Virus record (IMG/VR): IMGVR_UViG_3300029258_004252
Coordinates: 1-44,830 of that record
DNA length: 44,830 nucleotides
Direction: 5' to 3' (one strand)
From: a virus
The notes below the pieces were generated by a model. That model saw only the letters and a program-made list of their open reading frames with translations, had not been told where the DNA came from and did no database searches. Of this stretch, positions 24,783-31,349 are shown in pieces; the first letter of the stretch is position 1, and the number at the start of each line of letters is the position of its first letter. The position numbers and the translations under genes are program-made.

Positions 24783-25772
24783 ATGAAAGATTTAATAGGC
24801 CATGAAAATACAAAGAAGCAGCTGCGCATAGCTGCTAAGTCAGCGAATAAGCTGAATAAGTCTATGGATCATATGTTGTTCGCAGGCGTAGCAGGTTGTG
24901 GCAAGACCAGTATGGCCAGATACGTCGCATACCATGGCGATTCAGACTTTCTGCAGGTGCCTCCAACAGACTTTAAAGATTACAAAAGCGTCGTGGATAT
25001 ATTGGAAAGGCTGAGCATTAAAGGTTATGACAAAAGAGGCAATAGAGTCGGTAAGATAAAACCCACAGTATTATTTGTGGATGAGATACATAGGATGCCT
25101 ATATCAGGCGAGGAGCCTCTTGGCGTAGCTATGGAAGATTACAAAATTCCAATTGGCAAAAGTGGCCAGGTATGCTGGGTTCCCTATTTCACTCTGATAG
25201 GCGCAACAACCGACGACGGAAGTTTGTCTAAGCCTTTTAGGGAAAGATTTGGACTGAGGTTCGTGTTCAATACTTATTCTGAAAAAGAAATTATTAGGAT
25301 TATTGAGCTCAACATTCCCAATATGAACATAGCTGCAACCCAAAAAGCTATAAGGATAATAGCAAAAAGGAGTCGCGGCGTGCCAAGGATAGCTAAGGGC
25401 TACCTTAAAAACGTTCGAGATAGGGTTATAAGCCTGGATACAAATATTATGAGTTCTCAAATGGTTAAAGATACCTTTGACGAGCTTGGGATTGATAAAG
25501 AAGGCTTCAATAAAACAGAAATTAAAATATTGAAAACTTTACACAAGGCTAAAAGACCCCTTGGCCTTGATAATCTGTCAGTTGTGGCAAATGAATCACC
25601 CAAAGCTCTACAAGCTTCTGCTGAGCCATATTTAATAAGGAAAGGGTATATGGCCAGAAGCGGTAGAGGGAGGGTGATAACAGAAGCTGGCTCAAAATAC
25701 TTATCTTCGTCAGGGTATATATCTGGCGACAGGGACAAAGTTGATATACCTGCTGATTACATTAGAAGATAA
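24783..25772 (+). CDS. ruvB: RuvB-like Holliday-junction branch-migration ATPase
   Basis: 329 residues, close to cellular RuvB (about 335). Walker A is GVAGCGKTS (Lys41), Walker B is VLFVDEIH (Asp100-Glu101), sensor 1 is TLIGATTDDGSLSKPFRERFG, and the winged-helix end shows AEPYLIRKGYMARSGRGR, all hallmarks of RuvB. No RuvA or RuvC is seen in the window; a different resolvase-like nuclease is at 44.2-44.6 kb. It may drive branch migration in phage recombination-dependent replication, with host RuvA or an unknown partner. Confidence 0.85.
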   Translation: MKDLIGHENTKKQLRIAAKSANKLNKSMDHMLFAGVAGCGKTSMARYVAYHGDSDFLQVPPTDFKDYKSVVDILERLSIKGYDKRGNRVGKIKPTVLFVDEIHRMPISGEEPLGVAMEDYKIPIGKSGQVCWVPYFTLIGATTDDGSLSKPFRERFGLRFVFNTYSEKEIIRIIELNIPNMNIAATQKAIRIIAKRSRGVPRIAKGYLKNVRDRVISLDTNIMSSQMVKDTFDELGIDKEGFNKTEIKILKTLHKAKRPLGLDNLSVVANESPKALQASAEPYLIRKGYMARSGRGRVITEAGSKYLSSSGYISGDRDKVDIPADYIRR

Positions 25773-25823
25773 TAATGTAACCATATTAATATAAGGAGGT
25801 AAATAAATCGTAGGCTGAGGTTG

Positions 25824-26648
25824 ATGGGCAAAGGTAAATTTAAATATGATGTTGTAAAGGGAAGCTCTGTAGGAGCATACGAGGAGTTACCGAAGTATTT
25901 TCTGGCAGATACGCCAGAAGAGGCAGAAGAACTTTATAAGGATTACTATACCCTTCTAAACAACCTGTCATATACCTATTCCATTTCAACTAAAATTGAT
26001 AAAAGCGATTTGTTTGGCGAAGCTTTAATTGGTCTTGCAAGGGCGAATAGAGATTTTGATTCCAAAAGGAGTGAAAATTTCAAAACTTTCGCCATTTATA
26101 AGATAAAAGGTGCGCTCAACGAATATGTGAGAAAGAATTCAGGAGCCGTTGTTATGCCAGCATACGTGAGAAGTGCCAACAGACATATAACATCATTGAA
26201 AGACATCTTTGAGATGTATAATCTAGAGCTTAAGCACTTGTACAAGGCATTCGAAATTGGAGAAATAGATATGTCTTGGGCCAACGACTGTCCGCTGAAA
26301 GACAAAATACTTGATTTATTCAACAAAGTAGTGAAGGCCGCTGAGAGAGCTCAGATAACAATGAAGGAGCTGGTGTCAAGAGCAGAATATGCTCCAGTAA
26401 ATGTTAGGTACGATGATTATGCTGACGCTGACGAAATAGTACAGCAAAAAGAACATCGCCTTGAAATGGCACTCACTATAGAAAAATTCAAAAAACACCT
26501 TACTCCCGTGGAAATTTCCATCTGTGAAGGAATAATGGAAGACAGGAGTTATGAAGAAATAGCCAAACAGTTTAATCGAACTGCTCCTTGGATCAATTAC
26601 AAACTGTCAAAAATGAAGGAGAAACTGGAAGAACAAATAGGGAGATAA
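25824..26648 (+). CDS. Sigma-70-family sigma factor, phage-encoded
   Basis: 274 residues from ATG 25824 (TTG 25821 adds one). A weak GAGG sits three bases upstream; a strong AAGGAGGT lies 23 bases upstream and is oddly far. DKSDLFGEALIGLARANRDFD...FKTFAIYKIKGALNEYVRK (residues 59-104) is sigma region 2. LTPVEISICEGIMEDRSYEEIAKQFNRTAPWINYKLSKMKEKL (from about residue 224), here split only for description, is the region 4 helix-turn-helix. Region 1.1 is absent. It could redirect the host polymerase, or serve the phage's own two-barrel polymerase. The end leaves two bases before the next start. Confidence 0.78.
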   Translation: MGKGKFKYDVVKGSSVGAYEELPKYFLADTPEEAEELYKDYYTLLNNLSYTYSISTKIDKSDLFGEALIGLARANRDFDSKRSENFKTFAIYKIKGALNEYVRKNSGAVVMPAYVRSANRHITSLKDIFEMYNLELKHLYKAFEIGEIDMSWANDCPLKDKILDLFNKVVKAAERAQITMKELVSRAEYAPVNVRYDDYADADEIVQQKEHRLEMALTIEKFKKHLTPVEISICEGIMEDRSYEEIAKQFNRTAPWINYKLSKMKEKLEEQIGR

Positions 26649-26650
26649 AA

Positions 26651-28060
26651 TTGAACACTATTAAAGTATTACAACGACTCGACAAAGAGCCGTCAGTCAA
26701 CGTGTACTTAGTGGGTGGATTTGTAAGAGATTTTCTCCGTGGGGAGAAGAATGATGATCTCGACGTGGTGGTAAAAGGAATGACCATCAAAAAGTTAAAA
26801 GCTTTCTTATCAAAATACGGTAAGGTTAAGCTTGTAGAGTTGTCAAAAGTAAAAGACAGCTTTGCCGTAAAAATTTTGCTATTTAGCGCTAGCAATGATG
26901 ATCTGGTAGCGCAGATCAAGTTACCTAGCAGAGGCAAAAAGCAAATACAAGATCCTAACAATACACTCAGACAAGACGCGGCTCATAGAGACTTTACAAT
27001 CAACGCTATGTACCTTCCCGTTAATGCAAAAGAACGGGATGAAATAATAGATTTCCATGGCGGCAAAACGGATATAGGTGCAAAATGCATAAGAGCTGTG
27101 GGTGAACCTATAGAAAGAATGCAGGAACATCCTATTAGACTCTTACGTGCAATTTCACTGGCAGCTAGAACTGGCTTTACAATAAATGAAAATGTTCTGT
27201 TTGCCATAAAGCATTGTGCACATTTGTTAAAGAATGTGCATGTTGACTCAATAAGAAAGGAGTTTAACCATATATTATTATGTGATAAGCCTTCGAAGTA
27301 TCTGAAGCTAATGCATATATTAGACTTGCTAGATATAATGCTGCCAGAGTTAACTAATTGTATTAACGTTACTCAGGAGAAAAAACACCACAAATGGGAT
27401 GTATTTCACCATTGTGTTTATACTTGCGACCATGTAGATTGTGAGTTGAATCTGAGACTTGCCGGCCTTCTACATGACGTTGGCAAACCAGATACAAGAA
27501 AGGTTATCAAGGGAAAAGGTATTACATTCCACAAACATGAGATGGTAGGTGCTAAGATAGCAAAGAAAGCTTTAACGAGACTTGGCTATGATAATAATAC
27601 GAAAAATCAAATAACCAAGCTGGTAAGGCTACATATGTACCACTACACTCATGAATATAGCGATAATGCTATAAGAAGATTTATAGCTAAAGCAGGTATC
27701 ACTGAAAAAGACTTGGATGACATAAGCAACTTTCCTTTGTTCAAGTTAAGAGCTGGCGAGCGACTAGGTAATGGCTTTAAGAAAGTACCAGTCACTGCGC
27801 GCCAGGAGGACTTTGAGAAACGCATTGTTAAAGTCTACAAGGAGACTACAGCCTTCGGAGTCAACGATTTGGTCCTGAAGGGTAAAGATATAATGGAGAT
27901 CTTCGAGTTGAAGCAGTCTCCTTTAGTCGGTAGAGTCAAGAAACATCTGTTGTCTAAAGTTTTATCGGACCAAAAACTAAATAATCGAGTTGACTTGATA
28001 AAACTTGCCGCAACATATATAAACAAATATAAAAAATTTAACAAAAACAAGAAAAAATAA
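26651..28060 (+). CDS. cca: CCA-adding enzyme / tRNA nucleotidyltransferase with HD domain
   Basis: 469 residues from TTG 26651, chosen because GGAG at 26641-26644 is six bases upstream; an in-frame ATG at 26588 lies inside the sigma gene. The head has YLVGGFVRDFLRGEKNDDLDV (GG 22-23, R26-D27, Asp36 and Asp38), then RRDFT-like AHRDFTINAMY and the neck GEPIERMQEHPIRLLRAISLAA. The C-terminal part holds LAGLLHDVGKPDT (His275-Asp276) and FHKHEMVGAKIAKKAL, a metal-dependent HD phosphohydrolase. It should build or repair tRNA 3' CCA ends. The phage tRNA-Leu downstream lacks an encoded CCA, which gives the enzyme an obvious substrate. Confidence 0.85.
   Translation: MNTIKVLQRLDKEPSVNVYLVGGFVRDFLRGEKNDDLDVVVKGMTIKKLKAFLSKYGKVKLVELSKVKDSFAVKILLFSASNDDLVAQIKLPSRGKKQIQDPNNTLRQDAAHRDFTINAMYLPVNAKERDEIIDFHGGKTDIGAKCIRAVGEPIERMQEHPIRLLRAISLAARTGFTINENVLFAIKHCAHLLKNVHVDSIRKEFNHILLCDKPSKYLKLMHILDLLDIMLPELTNCINVTQEKKHHKWDVFHHCVYTCDHVDCELNLRLAGLLHDVGKPDTRKVIKGKGITFHKHEMVGAKIAKKALTRLGYDNNTKNQITKLVRLHMYHYTHEYSDNAIRRFIAKAGITEKDLDDISNFPLFKLRAGERLGNGFKKVPVTARQEDFEKRIVKVYKETTAFGVNDLVLKGKDIMEIFELKQSPLVGRVKKHLLSKVLSDQKLNNRVDLIKLAATYINKYKKFNKNKKK
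27995..28023 (+). promoter_or_regulatory. Sigma-70-type promoter in front of the large structured RNA
   Basis: TTGATA at 27995-28000, a 17-base spacer, and TATAAA at 28018-28023. Each box has one mismatch and the spacing is ideal. It lies inside the last codons of the CCA enzyme gene and would start transcription near 28030, just before the non-coding region. Confidence 0.5.
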
Positions 28061-28522
28061 AGTATCATTCTGTTGAAGGCATGAAAGTTAGGCTACCCAC
28101 AAAGATTGGGCGAATGTGGTACCCCCAGCTTTTTACTGGGTCCGTATCATAGTCAGCTAGTAGGCCAGCACATCAATTCGGTTCATTCAAACATAATGAA
28201 CACATAATTGAAGGTGCAGACAGGATTTTACATATATGGACAGTGTAAAGTGCTGTATCATGTCCAGCAGGATAGACAGAGTAAGGTTTCACCGAGATAC
28301 ATTAGTGAAAACTTGCCAAGTAAGCCCTCAACAAAGACTCTGGCCAGATTAGCTATATGAGTCGAGAGAGCCGAAATGTGCAAGTAGAAGCCAGTATATT
28401 TCACCAGAAACATTGAAATGCATCTTGCGAAAACCGGAATACTCCAATTCCGAAATACACATGCTCTACAACATCCCTTTATCCCATAAATCGTGCTATG
28501 GGATGGGTGAAACTGACCAGGT

Positions 28523-28900
28523 GGTTCTATAGTATCAGGATAGGCGCTAATACAGCCTTCTTCGAAAGCAAATTTTGTATAAGTACTATTCGAGCATGGA
28601 GCCGAAGAGGGGAGCTTGAGACTATTATCTCAAAGGCGCACAGGCGAATTTAAAGCTATGTGTTAAAGTCCAGATGAGATAAAATTCAAAAGTTCCGCGC
28701 AACCTCTTTTTTGTCCTAGAAGGTGCTTATACGTGGTTGTTAATCAGGCCCGGCCACACTAAAATATATAACAGGCCTGGCTGCAGCGGCTACTTGTTAT
28801 GCTTTTGTTGTAGCCTCAACCAGCTGTGGTAACGTGCAGATGAAAGCAGTGGTGCTTGATGATGAAGGAAGAAGCGGAGTTCGAATCTCTGCTAGAACCA
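28523..28900 (+). tRNA. Interrupted tRNA-like element (about 300-base insertion in the anticodon loop)
   Basis: The 5' part has acceptor GGTTCTA (28523-28529), TA, D stem GTAT/ATAC (28532-28535/28550-28553) and anticodon-stem strand CCTTC (28556-28560). The 3' part has GAAGG (28864-28868), a short variable loop, T arm CGGAG-TTCGAAT-CTCTG (28875-28891) and acceptor TAGAACC (28893-28899) with A73 and no CCA. All helices pair, but the halves are separated by about 300 structured bases. Oddities: a 14-base D loop and one extra pair (G28874-C28892), giving 13 rather than 12 bp in the acceptor/T stack. It could be a tRNA with a large intron, or a tRNA-shaped domain of the big RNA. The anticodon cannot be fixed. 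Confidence 0.4.
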
Positions 28901-28935
28901 TTAAGCCTGCCAGGGAAGCCAGCGGGCGCTGTCCC

Positions 28936-29023
28936 TGGGAGAAAGCTCAGGAAAGGATCTGGGGCCAACACCTCTCAGTGTTGGTGGCTCATCAGCCCGG
29001 AGGTTCGACCCCTCCTCTCCCCC
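28936..29023 (+). tRNA. tRNA-like cloverleaf with long variable arm, probably atypical
   Basis: TGGGAGA (28936-28942) pairs with TCTCCCC (29016-29022) except for the first pair. D stem GCTC/GGGC, an anticodon-like hairpin CCAACAC-CTCTCA-GTGTTGG, a variable arm GGCT-CATC-AGCC and a perfect T arm GGAGG-TTCGACC-CCTCC (28999-29015) complete a type II cloverleaf. The anticodon loop would be six or eight bases instead of seven, position 8 is not T, and CCA is not encoded. It is a degenerate tRNA, an expanded-loop tRNA, or part of the large RNA. Confidence 0.35.
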
Positions 29024-29257
29024 AATACCATTGACAAGGACCCCGAAACCCTCACTTTAACAGGCTACGGCGCAACACTTCCGTAGTCACAATCCCATTG
29101 TGGGACACCTCCTTTATGTGTTGAGCTGATTGTGGTTGTAGTCGGGGCAGCTGCAATCAGCAAAAGGATGTACCTCTTTGATGGCAGCTCTCGATAGCCG
29201 ATTGCGCGATCGTGGTCGTAGCGGTCGGCACAAGAAAAAAATAAAATTGAGGTAGGT

Positions 29258-29476
29258 ATGGAAGCTGAAAAGATTATGATCAGTATAATTATCTATTTAG
29301 TCATGGGAGTCCTCTTCTGGTGTGAAATCAAAGCTAGAAACGATGTTTTGAGGAGAATGAAGGACGAAAATAGATATAGAGAAACTAAACTCTGGAAGTC
29401 AGTGCTCTTCTGGTTTCCAGCAGCATTCGTTGCAAGGGGAGATACCAAGCTTGCTAACTGGTATTTCAAAAAATAA
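29258..29476 (+). CDS. Small membrane protein (72 aa)
   Basis: GAGGTAGGT precedes the ATG. Residues 7-22 (MISIIIYLVMGVLFWC) form one membrane segment; the rest is basic with a second hydrophobic patch (SVLFWFPAAFVA, residues 48-59). It ends three bases before the tRNA-Leu, so mRNA and tRNA are probably cut from one transcript. The function is unknown. Confidence 0.6.
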   Translation: MEAEKIMISIIIYLVMGVLFWCEIKARNDVLRRMKDENRYRETKLWKSVLFWFPAAFVARGDTKLANWYFKK

Positions 29477-29479
29477 ACA

Positions 29480-29565
29480 GCCAGGGTGGCGTAACTCGGT
29501 AGGCGCTCGGGACTTAAAATCCCGTGGACATTGTGTCCGTGTGGGTTCGATCCCCACCCCTGGTA
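29480..29565 (+). tRNA. tRNA-Leu (UAA)
   Basis: Acceptor GCCAGGG pairs with CCCTGGT; the anticodon arm is CGGGA-CTTAAAA-TCCCG with anticodon TAA; the long variable arm TGGACATTGTGTCCG is as expected for Leu; the T arm is GTGGG-TTCGATC-CCCAC; the discriminator is A. CCA is not encoded (CTA follows), so the end must be completed by a CCA-adding enzyme such as the one at 26.7-28.1 kb. The AGGAGG of the next gene begins right after it. Confidence 0.93.
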
Positions 29566-29579
29566 CTAGGAGGTTTATA

Positions 29580-29747
29580 ATGAATAAAGGAGAAACAGAT
29601 TGGGAATGTAAACCATGTAATTGGTTTCTATTCTCGTCAGCTTTAAAATGGCAGAGAGAAATGGGTATACAAGGGGAAACTCCAACATGTCCAGAATGCG
29701 GAAGACCATTGACGCCTTGCAAAATTGGCGCTGGCGGAGGAAGATAA
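29580..29747 (+). CDS. Small zinc-ribbon-like protein (55 aa)
   Basis: AGGAGG at 29568-29573 selects ATG 29580. The protein has WECKPCNWFLF and TCPECGRPLTPC, two C-x2-C knuckles about 30 residues apart, as in a rubredoxin-like or zinc-ribbon fold. Longer in-frame extensions upstream would read through the tRNA and are not real. The function is unknown; nucleic-acid or protein binding is possible. Confidence 0.65.
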   Translation: MNKGETDWECKPCNWFLFSSALKWQREMGIQGETPTCPECGRPLTPCKIGAGGGR

Positions 29748-29752
29748 ATCGT

Positions 29753-29950
29753 ATGGACTCAACAGTATTAGTTCTAAAATGCAAGTGTAATCACACAAGA
29801 TCCATGTTACTTGGCAAAGGTATAGGGCATTGTCAATATGCATTCCAATGCGATAAGTGTAAAAGAGAGTTATATATCAACATGGAGGATGCTGTAGTAA
29901 CAGACTGTCCAGGTGCAAAGTCATGGAAACAAAGGGAGGCTGAAGTTTGA
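29753..29950 (+). CDS. Small zinc-binding hypothetical protein (65 aa)
   Basis: GGAGGAAG lies just upstream of ATG 29753, within the end of the preceding gene. LKCKCNHTR and FQCDKCKRELY provide four cysteines in two close pairs, suggesting a single zinc site. It forms a pair with the preceding mini zinc-ribbon gene. Confidence 0.6.
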   Translation: MDSTVLVLKCKCNHTRSMLLGKGIGHCQYAFQCDKCKRELYINMEDAVVTDCPGAKSWKQREAEV

Positions 29951-29966
29951 AAAAACTATATTTTAT

Positions 29967-30065
29967 AGGGGGGTTTACAGTTTTTTAAAAATCAAAATAA
30001 CGGGTTAAGGTTCCCTCGCCGCATTATGGGGGCGGATCTAGCTGTATCCGTTAAAGAACTCCCCT
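29967..30065 (+). promoter_or_regulatory. Structured RNA leader closed by a long-range helix
   Basis: AGGGGGGTT (29967-29975) pairs with AACTCCCCT (30057-30065) over nine positions with one G-U. Inside lie a CGGAT/ATCCG hairpin (loop CTAGCTGT) and a CGCC/GGCG hairpin around 30018-30034. The element ends about 20 bases before the AGGAG of the next gene. It could be a cis-regulatory RNA; it matches no riboswitch I can name. It has no T arm, so it is not a tRNA. Confidence 0.4.
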
Positions 30066-30101
30066 CTCCACAAGTAAATAAATTTTAGGAGTTTCTAATA
30101 T

Positions 30102-30521
30102 ATGAGTGATGTTTTAGATGACGCATACGATGAAGGCTATGAAGATGGCCTAATTGATGCTGAAGGTATCGAGGAGAGCGAAGTACATGATATGACAGAA
30201 GAAGAAGCCTTCAGTACATATGAATTAGCTTTTGCTTTAGGTTTGGGTGAAGAAATAGGTTTAGAGGAAGCTGATAGAATTAGGGCTGAAGCGGAAATGA
30301 GAGTTAACGAAAGAGGTCCTGAGCCAACAAGCGAGCCTATTTCTATAAAGGAAGCTAAAGCCAGAGGTAAAAGCAAACTAAGTTCAGTGGCCAATAAACC
30401 AAAGTGTCCATTCGAACAATGGATTAAAGATGTCTGTGCTGGTAAGAAAAGCATATACGATCCTATAGGTGGAGAAAATAGTTATGGCAAAGAAGACGAC
30501 TACGACCTCTTCTCCATGTAA
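30102..30521 (+). CDS. Hypothetical acidic protein (139 aa)
   Basis: AGGAG precedes the ATG. The first 80 residues are very acidic (DDAYDEGYEDGLIDAEG...), the middle is basic and the end acidic again. No known motif. The gene overlaps the following ATP-grasp gene by 38 bases and may be its partner, or a DNA-mimic-like protein; both ideas are inference. Confidence 0.55.
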   Translation: MSDVLDDAYDEGYEDGLIDAEGIEESEVHDMTEEEAFSTYELAFALGLGEEIGLEEADRIRAEAEMRVNERGPEPTSEPISIKEAKARGKSKLSSVANKPKCPFEQWIKDVCAGKKSIYDPIGGENSYGKEDDYDLFSM

Positions 30522-31278
30522 TGTAAGAATAATAGGGAGAAAAGGTAGCAAAACTTGCAAGATAATTGTTGAGGAAGCTGGGATCGGTAGGTATACAGGT
30601 AAGAAAAACAGAGCAGACTTCTTAGTTAACTTTGGCTTGGCCGGTAAAAAGATGGAAGCTTTCTTAAAAAGATTTCCATCGGCAAGACGTATCCCCACAA
30701 TAAACCGTCACTGTGGCTATTCAAAGCTTAATGTCGTAAATAGAGCTAAGAACAACAACATCATGGTTCCGGAGAGTAGACTAACCCTCCCTAGAGAAGT
30801 TAAAAAAGGGGATTGGATTGAAAAAAGATTCAGCTCCATAGGCGGTAAAGGCATCCGGCAAGCCAGGGGGAAAGGTAAATTACAGGGTAAATATTACCAG
30901 AAGTTCGTCGCAAACAGGCATTACGAGCTAAGGGTTCACACTTTCCTATGGATGGATGACTGCCGAGTCCAGAAAAGGATTGGAGATCCCAAAGAGATCA
31001 CTTGGAATTACAAAACAGGCGGTCATTTCGTAACTGTCCATAACCCCAACTCATATAATGTCTTCAAAGAGGCTATGGATGTCTCCAGAAAAGTCTTGGA
31101 GATGTTAGGTATGGCTTTTGGGGCTGTGGATTTTATAGTCACAAAAGATTACGATTTATACTTCCTTGAGGTAAACTCCGCTCCTGGAGTCTCGGGATTG
31201 AGTGATCAAATATACATTGAAGCTTTCAGAAAGCTCAAATCCTTACCAAGGAAAGAACTAACGAAGTATGCCAAATAA
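30484..31278 (+). CDS. Second ATP-grasp ligase-like protein
   Basis: 264 residues from ATG 30484 (GGAG nine bases upstream). It has a nucleotide-binding segment WIEKRFSSIGGKGIRQARG (glycine-rich loop), YYQKFVANRHYELRVHTFLW, MAFGAVDFIVT and LYFLEVNSAPGVSG (Glu229, Asn231), the same signature ends as the ligase at 22,533. The ATP-grasp part of the N-terminal domain is short. It should activate a carboxylate with ATP. It lies away from the main amidoligase cluster, next to an RlaP-like nucleotidyltransferase. Confidence 0.72.
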   Translation: MAKKTTTTSSPCNVRIIGRKGSKTCKIIVEEAGIGRYTGKKNRADFLVNFGLAGKKMEAFLKRFPSARRIPTINRHCGYSKLNVVNRAKNNNIMVPESRLTLPREVKKGDWIEKRFSSIGGKGIRQARGKGKLQGKYYQKFVANRHYELRVHTFLWMDDCRVQKRIGDPKEITWNYKTGGHFVTVHNPNSYNVFKEAMDVSRKVLEMLGMAFGAVDFIVTKDYDLYFLEVNSAPGVSGLSDQIYIEAFRKLKSLPRKELTKYAK

Positions 31279-31349
31279 AATGTTCCCAGAAGAATACAAA
31301 AATAATATGATTGAAAGGGTTTTAAAACTGAAAGAATGTGAAAGAGATG

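Larger units (their letters stand above)
28069..29240 (+). ncRNA. Very large structured non-coding RNA candidate (about 1.17 kb)
   Basis: No credible gene exists here on either strand, yet hairpins are dense. Examples: 28097-28101/28115-28119; 28124-28128/28136-28140; GTTCATT 28181-28187/AATGAAC 28195-28201 nested in 28173-28178/28206-28211; CGGAAT 28435-28440/ATTCCG 28447-28452; ATCCCATA 28481-28488/TATGGGAT 28497-28504; CAGGCC 28745-28750/GGCCTG 28774-28779; GGCTAC 28788-28793/GTAGCC 28810-28815; CTACGG 29065-29070/CCGTAG 29081-29086; GCTGATTG 29125-29132/CAATCAGC 29154-29161. A possible pseudoknot uses GACT at about 28620 and AGTC at about 28667. tRNA-like pieces are embedded and a true tRNA-Leu follows. 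Size, phage context and tRNA proximity recall GOLLD and ROOL RNAs; I cannot confirm membership. The 3' end is not defined by a terminator. Confidence 0.6.

Noticed and set aside
28561-28863. Group I intron in the split tRNA
   Set aside because: A GAGACTA and a later AGTCC vaguely resemble the R and S elements, but the other core pairings could not be built in the required order.
28523-28900. tmRNA
   Set aside because: The size would fit, but the 5' end lacks the conserved tmRNA D-like segment and no tag reading frame is recognisable.
28834-29086. Two overlapping plus-strand reading frames of 66 and 76 codons
   Set aside because: They lie across tRNA-like and hairpin sequence in the large RNA, lack SD sites, and read as Pro/Arg-rich junk.
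29430-29579. In-frame N-terminal extension of the 55-aa zinc-ribbon gene
   Set aside because: It would translate through tRNA-Leu; AGGAGG selects the internal ATG 29580.
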